A stretch of 10,637 nucleotides of DNA. It comes from DATBFX01 sp036558305 (lineage in GTDB: Bacteria > Chloroflexota > Chloroflexia > Thermomicrobiales > UBA6265). The notes beneath the pieces were generated by a model, which was given only the letters and a program-made list of their open reading frames with translations, did no database searches and was not told the DNA's origin. Below are positions 6,741-10,637 of this stretch, one piece after another. Location: positions 1 through 10,637 of the forward strand of contig DATBFX010000579.1 in NCBI GenBank assembly GCA_036558305.1, in the 5' to 3' direction. A program made the position numbers and the translations under genes. How positions within the stretch are numbered: position 1 is the first letter of the stretch; every line of letters starts with the position of its first letter.

Positions 6741-7034
6741 ATGGTCGCCACACACAAGACGGTCAAGGTGACGCCGGAGAGCACGGTCGAAGCGATACTC
6801 CCTGATGCTGACTCAGCGCCCGTTCTCTTGGAACGGGGGGGGGCTGTCTATCTCCTGAGCCGCGTCGATGCGCAGGGCGATGACCCCTGGGAAGGCTACG
6901 CACCCGATCCCGAGGCGATAAGCAAGATGCTCGACGAGGTAGCTGGTACGTGGAGCGACCTCGATGTTGACAAGATCATTGCCGATCTCTACGAGGCTCG
7001 CGAAAAGGGATCACGCCCGGCTGATCGGCCCTGA
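6741..7034 (+). CDS. Antitoxin of a PIN-domain toxin-antitoxin pair
   Basis: Predicted antitoxin of 97 aa that would bind and neutralise the following PIN toxin and probably repress the shared promoter. ATG 6741 has a strong AAAGGAGG six nt upstream. The N-terminal part (MVATHKTVKVTPESTVEAIL, then PVLLERGGAVYLLSR) resembles short Phd/AbrB-like antitoxins of Chloroflexi and cyanobacteria that accompany VapC toxins. The C-terminal half (DPEAISKMLDEVAG...DVDKIIADLYEAREKGSR) is a helical, acidic segment suited to wrapping the toxin. Its TGA overlaps the toxin ATG by one base, so the two are translationally coupled. A run of nine G residues at 6835-6843 lies inside the gene. Confidence 0.82.
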   Translation: MVATHKTVKVTPESTVEAILPDADSAPVLLERGGAVYLLSRVDAQGDDPWEGYAPDPEAISKMLDEVAGTWSDLDVDKIIADLYEAREKGSRPADRP

Positions 7035-7435
7035 TGGCATATCTGCTCGATACCGACTGGGTGATTGAGGCACTCGCCGGACGAGAGCCGGCCGTCTCAA
7101 CCCTGCGCCGATTGCGAGGCGCGGCCATCGGGATCTGCTGGGTCACCGTGGCCGAGGCATACGAAGGGGCATACTCCTCACTCGATCCGCAGGCGCACCT
7201 TGTCAGCATGCGCCAATTCGTGAGCCAGTATCGCGTCTTCGGAATCGACGACGCGATTGCGGTGAGATTCGCCGACGAGCGGCATCAGCTACGGCGGCGC
7301 GGCGCGCTTATAGCTGACCTCGATCTCCTGATCGCCGCAACCGCACTGACCTATGACTTGACGCTGATCACGTCCAATCGACGGCATTTTGAACGCATAC
7401 CGGGACTCGTGCTCTACCGGCCGACCCAGGAGTGA
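7034..7435 (+). CDS. PIN-domain ribonuclease toxin, VapC-like
   Basis: Predicted Mg-dependent endoribonuclease of 133 aa, the expected VapC size. PIN-domain acidic residues are recognisable: Asp6 in YLLDTDWVIEAL, Glu41 in TVAEAYEG, Asp95 or Asp97 in ALIADLDLLIAATA, and the C-terminal LITSNRRHFERIPGL block, where Asn takes the fourth position, as in many family members. It starts at ATG 7034, overlapping the antitoxin stop, and has no separate promoter. The stop codon lies 3 nt from the stop of the convergent selenoprotein gene. The toxin looks intact. Confidence 0.9.
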   Translation: MAYLLDTDWVIEALAGREPAVSTLRRLRGAAIGICWVTVAEAYEGAYSSLDPQAHLVSMRQFVSQYRVFGIDDAIAVRFADERHQLRRRGALIADLDLLIAATALTYDLTLITSNRRHFERIPGLVLYRPTQE

Positions 7436-7438
7436 TAT

Positions 7439-8191
7439 TTATCCCTCGTCGATCGCCAACGCCCCCTTCAGCGGCGCTCCCGACGCCCACCGCTCCATCG
7501 CCTGCGCGAAATCCTCCACCGCCTGCGGGCCGGCCACATGCAGACCTTCCTGAAATTTGGCGGGGTCGCTCCAGCGGTAGCCGACCGACTCGGCGTAGAA
7601 CGGTTTGAGGCGCATTCCCTGTCGGCGGCGAGCGCGGGCCGCGACGACGTAGTCGAGGGCGGCGCGGATCGTCGGCGGATCGGTCCAGTCGGCGCGGAAG
7701 AGGACGCGACCGGCACGGCTGACGAGGTAGGTCATGTTGGGCAGCAGCCCGTAGAAGCGGTGGCCGGTGCCGGCCAGGTCGTCGACCAGGATCGGGCGTT
7801 CGATGCCGAACCGCTCGGCGAACGTCCGGGCGTAGGCGAGTTTTTGGTCCGCGCTCCGGTGGGCGGGAAAGTGCTCGCCGGGGTGCACTTCGCGGGTGTA
7901 GACGAAGACCGAGGCGAATCCCTCGGCGGCGTACTCCCGCGCCATCGGGTCGAGCGCCGGCGCCGCCAGCGCACAGAATGGTCAGGTGAGGGAACCGAAT
8001 TCGATGAGGAGATCGGCGTCCCGCCAGAAGTCGCTCAGGTGAGCCGGCTCGCCCGTTGCCGCGACGACGACCGGGAAATCGGGCGCTTTCGACCCGACCG
8101 GGAGTGCCGTCCGGAAGGCCAGAAAATCGTCGTCGCCGACGAACGTCTCGTAGTTGTAGCAGTTGCCGGTCGGCTTTCCCTGCTCGGTCAT
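7439..8191 (-). CDS. Selenoprotein, iodothyronine deiodinase-like thioredoxin-fold protein with in-frame UGA (Sec70)
   Basis: A 250-residue protein read through an in-frame TGA at 7984-7982. ATG 8191 is preceded by GGGGAGG six nt upstream on the minus strand. An unannotated frame up to 8386 is rejected as leader. The first half ends LLIEFGSLT, and the TGA is residue 70. It is followed by PFCALAAPALD, then FVYTREVHPGEHFPAH (about 96-111), then PILVDDLAG and YGLLPNMTYLV. This is the order and spacing of the T4 deiodinase family, whose active site is FGSxTUPPF followed by an (E)xHP motif. Both halves are in the same frame with no shift. The unusual point is Cys73, which makes a U-x-x-C redox pair absent from animal deiodinases. 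A C-terminal extension (about 183-250) is outside the thioredoxin core. It is probably cytoplasmic, as no signal is seen. Substrate is unknown; peroxide or disulfide chemistry is more likely than iodothyronine. A nonsense-mutated pseudogene is less likely, given the motif position and hairpin. Confidence 0.88.
7954..7972 (-). promoter_or_regulatory. Candidate bacterial SECIS hairpin
   Basis: On the mRNA, GCGCUGGC (7972-7965) pairs with GCCGGCGC (7961-7954) as eight consecutive pairs, one of them U.G, around the loop GGC (7964-7962). The hairpin starts 9 nt after the UGA and the loop begins 17 nt after it. The loop opens with G. Bacterial SECIS elements are expected immediately downstream of UGA with a G at the start of a short apical loop, to bind SelB. 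The element lies within coding sequence, as is normal in bacteria. High GC makes chance hairpins more likely, so this supports the call rather than proving it. Confidence 0.72.
7982..7984 (-). other. UGA selenocysteine codon (residue 70)
   Basis: TGA on the minus strand, in frame with coding sequence on both sides: 69 codons from ATG 8191 and 180 codons to the TAA at 7441-7439. It replaces the catalytic residue in FGSLT-U-PFC, where animal deiodinases have selenocysteine. The true stop of the gene is TAA, not TGA. Confidence 0.87.
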
Positions 8192-8230
8192 CTCCCGCCT
8201 CCCCGAAGGCTCCCAATCGTCGGCGACGGC

Positions 8231-8236
8231 ATCATA
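8231..8236 (-). promoter_or_regulatory. Candidate -10 box for the selenoprotein gene
   Basis: On the minus strand TATGAT lies 39 nt before the ATG at 8191, in otherwise GC-rich DNA, and would give a leader of about 30 nt. No convincing -35 box is present at 17 bp, so it is a weak candidate. Confidence 0.35.
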
Positions 8237-8290
8237 CCGCCGAACGCGAACGACCACGATGCCCGATCGCGAGACGCCGTTAAACGCTGA

Positions 8291-8317
8291 TCCCTTCCGA
8301 GTTGTGGGCGGAAGGGA
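8291..8317 (-). terminator. Hairpin downstream of the 74-residue gene
   Basis: TCCCTTCCG (8291-8299) and CGGAAGGGA (8309-8317) form a perfect 9-bp stem with a 9-nt loop, about 90 nt after the stop of the minus-strand small gene and 100 nt before the selenoprotein start. There is no U-run, only GTTTA a few bases further, so termination is possible but not certain. The rest of 8192-8407 holds the candidate promoter above and nothing else recognised. Confidence 0.4.
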
Positions 8318-8407
8318 CCGGCAGGGGAAAGGTGGGGAGGTTGGGGGTCGCCGCGCGGCCAGGCACAGGCGCACGGCGGGTGGCAAGCAAGCGTGCCGTG
8401 AATCGTC

Positions 8408-8632
8408 TTAGCAGGTCGAACAGGTCGCCTTCGGGCGCGCGGCGGGGCGGTTCACGAACCGCCAGGCGCGCGCGAGGAGGCTACCGCGGGGACCGGATCC
8501 ATCGGGGAAAGCGACCGGCAGTGGCCGACTTTGCCGCTCGGGCACGATTCCCGAGGTGATCGCACCGTCCATGTGTTCTCGCATCGTGCTCGAGACGGCG
8601 ATCAACGCCACGCTATAGCTCATACCATTCAT
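8408..8632 (-). CDS. Hypothetical small protein, 74 aa
   Basis: Not recognised. I chose ATG 8632 because AGG lies 7 nt upstream; the longer form from 8674 has no ribosome site. The product starts MNGMSYSVALIAVSS, has a Pro-rich centre and a basic C-terminus LLARAWRFVNRPAARP, ending in two Cys (CSTC). The C-terminus resembles that of the 71-residue protein encoded just upstream (ALVRAGRYLQRGAAPRP), and the lengths match, so the two may be diverged copies. Coding is uncertain. Confidence 0.42.
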   Translation of the reverse strand: MNGMSYSVALIAVSSTMREHMDGAITSGIVPERQSRPLPVAFPDGSGPRGSLLARAWRFVNRPAARPKATCSTC

Positions 8633-8713
8633 CGTCGTACCTAACCTCGTTAGAAGGACGCCCGCCAGACCCATTCGCGGCGTCGCGCTCGATCGTATCT
8701 GCCGTATCGGTCC

Positions 8714-8759
8714 GCCGGGCGCCGCTCTTGGCGCCCGGCACAGCGGCGCTCGCGCGCCG
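8714..8759 (-). terminator. Two tandem GC hairpins after the 71-residue gene
   Basis: CGGCGC-TCGC-GCGCCG (8744-8759) is a 6-bp stem. GCCGGGCGCC and GGCGCCCGGC (8714-8723 and 8730-8739) form a perfect 10-bp stem with a 6-nt loop. Both lie 20-65 nt downstream of the TGA at 8781-8779. No U-run follows, so this is either a GC-type terminator or a 3'-end stabiliser. Confidence 0.45.
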
Positions 8760-8778
8760 TGAAAGGCTTAGGGAGTGT

Positions 8779-8994
8779 TCAGGATCCGAGCGGCTCCGGG
8801 CGGGGGGCGGCTCCCCTCTGGAGGTACCGCCCCGCCCGCACGAGCGCGCGCCCCATCATGTATTGCGCGCCGGCCGCCAGACCACCCTTATCGATCCCGT
8901 ATGACCGCGTCGAACCATGGTGCTCCGCGTTGCGCCAATTCCGCTCGCTTCGCACCGCTTTCACCATCTCCTCGACCATTATCTGACTGTGCAT
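8779..8994 (-). CDS. Hypothetical small protein, 71 aa
   Basis: Not recognised. ATG 8994 has a strong AAGGGGAG eight nt upstream on the minus strand, the best evidence that it is translated. The sequence is mostly polar and helical: MHSQIMVEEMVKAVRSER at the start, then a Gly-rich part, and a basic ALVRAGRYLQRGAAPRPEP end. It lies downstream of the LuxR-type regulator gene on the same strand, separated by a 220-nt gap that contains repeated TACGTCA motifs. It may be a target of that regulator, which is inference. Confidence 0.6.
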   Translation of the reverse strand: MHSQIMVEEMVKAVRSERNWRNAEHHGSTRSYGIDKGGLAAGAQYMMGRALVRAGRYLQRGAAPRPEPLGS

Positions 8995-9132
8995 CGCCCG
9001 GTCTCCCCTTATGTGCCGCGACCGGCCAACCGGTCGTCTTTCCGTTCCCTACCGTTCCGCTTATCTCCGCGGCCGTTCCCTCCGGCCACGTTCACATCAT
9101 CACCTATGCACCCCGGTCGCGCATCCACAGGA

Positions 9133-9187
9133 TGACGTATTTGCCGGGGCGAGCGCTGACGTAGATGACCTACGCAGTTTGACGTAG
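9133..9187 (-). promoter_or_regulatory. Cluster of TACGTCA motifs, candidate operator
   Basis: On the minus strand TACGTCA occurs three times, at 9186-9180, 9163-9157 and 9139-9133, spaced 23 and 24 bp (about two helical turns). Between the first two, CGTAG (9174-9170) forms a perfect inverted repeat with CTACG, as CGTAGGTCATCTACG (9174-9160). This lies between the regulator stop (9217-9215) and the 71-residue gene start (8994). It fits binding of a dimeric regulator, perhaps the LuxR-type protein next door. No confident -35/-10 pair was found. Confidence 0.5.
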
Positions 9188-9214
9188 CACCCGACCCCAC
9201 CGCGGCGGCGCGGA

Positions 9215-10637
9215 CTACACCCAACCGTTGCGGAGGGCGACCGCGACCGCGGCGGCGCGGGTATCGACGCCGAGTTTTTCGAGGATGTTCGAGACGTGGG
9301 TCGTCACCGTGCGCGGGCTGATGAAGAGCTCGCTGGCGATCTCTTGGGCCGAGCGCCCCTCGATCAGCAACCGCATCACCTGGCGCTCGCGCGCGGAAAG
9401 CGGACCGGCCGGGGCGGGAGGCACCGGTGCCGGCTCGGCGACGATGACGCCGACGGACTCGACTTCGGCGAGTGCTGCCGGTACGGTCATGGCGCGACCT
9501 GCCGTCGTCTCCTGGGCGAAACGCTCGTCGCCCAGCGACGCTCGGAGATTCGCGGTAGCCTCCAGGCGTGTCCGAGACGGTTCGAGCAGCGCACCGACAC
9601 CTTCGGCAAGCGCCTCGGCGGTACCGAAGAGGCGGGCGGCCGTCTCCGCGCGACCGGTGTCCGCGGCCACGATCGCCAGCCCATCGAGCGCGGTCGCGAC
9701 CCCCTTGCTGTCGCGATGCGCCACGGCCATTCCGGCACTCTCGCGATAGAGGTCGGCCGCGCGGACGAGGTCGCCGCGGTCGCGCTCGATGGCGGCCAGC
9801 ATCGTCATCGCCCAGGCGGCACCCCAGGTGTAACCGATCTGTCGATAGAGTCCGATGGCCTGTTCGAGGAGGCGTTCTGCCGCGGCGTTGTCGCCGCGAA
9901 GACGGGCGATCTGGCCGAGACCGACCAGGCATCCGGCTTCCCAGAGGCGGTCGTGCTGGGCGCGATTGAGCCCGAGCGCCTCTTCGAAGCAGGCCGTCGC
10001 CCGGTCGACGTCGCGTCGCCGCAATGCGACGTCGCCCAGGCCGAAAAGCGCCCGCGCGATCCCCGCCGGATCGTTCGCGGCGCGGGAAATGACCAGGCTT
10101 TCCTCGTGGAGGGTTTCGGCGCGGGCGTCGTCGCCCTGGACCCAGGCAAGGTCGCCGGCGGTATCGAGTGCCTTGGCGCGCTGCGGCGAGGCCGTCCCTC
10201 GATCGAGGAAGAGCGCCCGATCGAGCCAGGTCCTGCCTTCCGTGCGGTGCCCACGCACCCGCCAGAGACACCACGACGCCGCGGCCAGGCGCAGGCTGAC
10301 GGTGGCATCGCCCTGCTCGATTGCCCAGCCGAGCGCCGCTCGGAGGTTGTCGCGCTCCGCTTCGAAGCGATCGAGCCAGGCGACTTGATCGGCCCCGAAG
10401 AATCCCCGCTCCGCCTCTTCGGCCAGCGCCAGGCACCACGCGGTGTGACGCGCCCGCACCGCACTTTCCTCGCCCGTCGCCCGTAACCGCTCCAACCCGT
10501 ACTCTCGAACCGTTTCCAGCATCTGGTAGCGCGGCTCCCCATCACCCCCGTCTTCCTGGCGCAACAGACTCGCGTCGGCGAGCGTCGCGATCCCGTCCAG
10601 GACGGAGGGGTCGGGGGTCGGGGGACAGGGGTCAGGA
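9215..10637 (-). CDS. TPR-containing LuxR-family transcriptional regulator, 5' end beyond the window
   Basis: C-terminal 473 residues of a large regulator. No start is visible: the frame is open to the right edge, and an apparent start at 10564 is an internal TTG. From the edge, VLDGIATLADASLLRQ and YQMLETVREYGLERL match the segment that follows an NB-ARC-type ATPase in such proteins. A long array of helical tetratricopeptide-like repeats follows, for example LAWVQGDDARAETLHEES and ALRRRDVDRATACFEEAL. A Pro/Ala linker leads to a C-terminal LuxR helix-turn-helix: LSARERQVMRLLIEGRSAQEIASELFISPRTVTTHVSNIL in the last ~62 residues. It is probably an ATP-dependent activator responding to an unknown ligand. 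A Pro/Asp-rich low-complexity stretch (PDPCPPTPDP) sits at the right edge. Confidence 0.88.
   Translation of the reverse strand, partial: PDPCPPTPDPSVLDGIATLADASLLRQEDGGDGEPRYQMLETVREYGLERLRATGEESAVRARHTAWCLALAEEAERGFFGADQVAWLDRFEAERDNLRAALGWAIEQGDATVSLRLAAASWCLWRVRGHRTEGRTWLDRALFLDRGTASPQRAKALDTAGDLAWVQGDDARAETLHEESLVISRAANDPAGIARALFGLGDVALRRRDVDRATACFEEALGLNRAQHDRLWEAGCLVGLGQIARLRGDNAAAERLLEQAIGLYRQIGYTWGAAWAMTMLAAIERDRGDLVRAADLYRESAGMAVAHRDSKGVATALDGLAIVAADTGRAETAARLFGTAEALAEGVGALLEPSRTRLEATANLRASLGDERFAQETTAGRAMTVPAALAEVESVGVIVAEPAPVPPAPAGPLSARERQVMRLLIEGRSAQEIASELFISPRTVTTHVSNILEKLGVDTRAAAVAVALRNGWV

Noticed and set aside
7439..7945. Separate 168-aa protein starting at Met83
   Set aside because: It would begin after the active site of the fold and lacks a ribosome site, while the upstream frame continues in register through the TGA.
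7982..7984. Frameshift or pseudogene explanation for the split gene
   Set aside because: The frame is identical on both sides of the TGA, the rest shows no decay, and the TGA falls exactly on the known Sec position with a hairpin right after it.
7538..8290. Plus-strand 250-codon frame opposite the selenoprotein
   Set aside because: Shadow of the minus-strand gene, without motifs or ribosome site. Its existence only reflects low stop-codon density at high GC.
9009..10439. Long minus-strand frame of 476 codons overlapping the LuxR-type gene
   Set aside because: Arg/Pro/Gly-rich translation without domains. The overlapping frame ending at 9215 has TPR-like repeats and an intact LuxR helix-turn-helix.

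Overview
This is a GC-rich bacterial window with long operons and good Shine-Dalgarno sites. The gene mix includes a SsuABC/NMT1-type ABC transporter, a PIN toxin with a short Chloroflexi-style antitoxin, a LuxR-type regulator with an NB-ARC/TPR-like architecture, and an IS200-like transposase between GGGTTGAAACCC palindromes. Together these suggest Chloroflexota, perhaps Thermomicrobia. That assignment is inference from style, not from a marker gene.

Layout. Positions 80-6187 (+) form one apparent operon: ABC ATPase, permease, Tat-exported solute-binding protein, a 120-residue VOC-like protein, a TIM-barrel sugar-phosphate isomerase and a Gfo/Idh/MocA dehydrogenase. It looks like uptake plus catabolism of a small, probably sugar- or polyol-related compound whose identity cannot be read from sequence. 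A REP-associated tyrosine transposase (RAYT) unit with composite palindromic ends (4608-5170) sits between the isomerase and dehydrogenase genes. A long inverted repeat of 8-nt units (6188-6379) fills the gap between the dehydrogenase and a convergent 97-residue orphan gene. Positions 6690-7435 (+) hold a type II toxin-antitoxin pair (antitoxin, then VapC-like PIN toxin) with a recognisable promoter.

The most notable item is at 7439-8191 (-). Conventional gene calling breaks this into two ORFs at an in-frame TGA. Read through, they form one 250-residue thioredoxin-fold protein of the iodothyronine deiodinase-like family. The TGA sits exactly at the catalytic selenocysteine of the FGSxTU motif. 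It is followed at once by Pro-Phe-Cys, giving a U-x-x-C pair. An 8-bp hairpin with a GGC loop begins 9 nt after the TGA, as expected of a bacterial SECIS element. This is very probably a bacterial selenoprotein whose chemistry may be peroxidase- or thioredoxin-like rather than deiodination.

The right third (8408-10637, -) carries two short, possibly paralogous unknown genes. Upstream of the larger is a cluster of TACGTCA repeats, then the C-terminal two thirds or so of a TPR/LuxR-HTH regulator that runs off the right edge. No rRNA, tRNA, CRISPR array or replication origin was seen.
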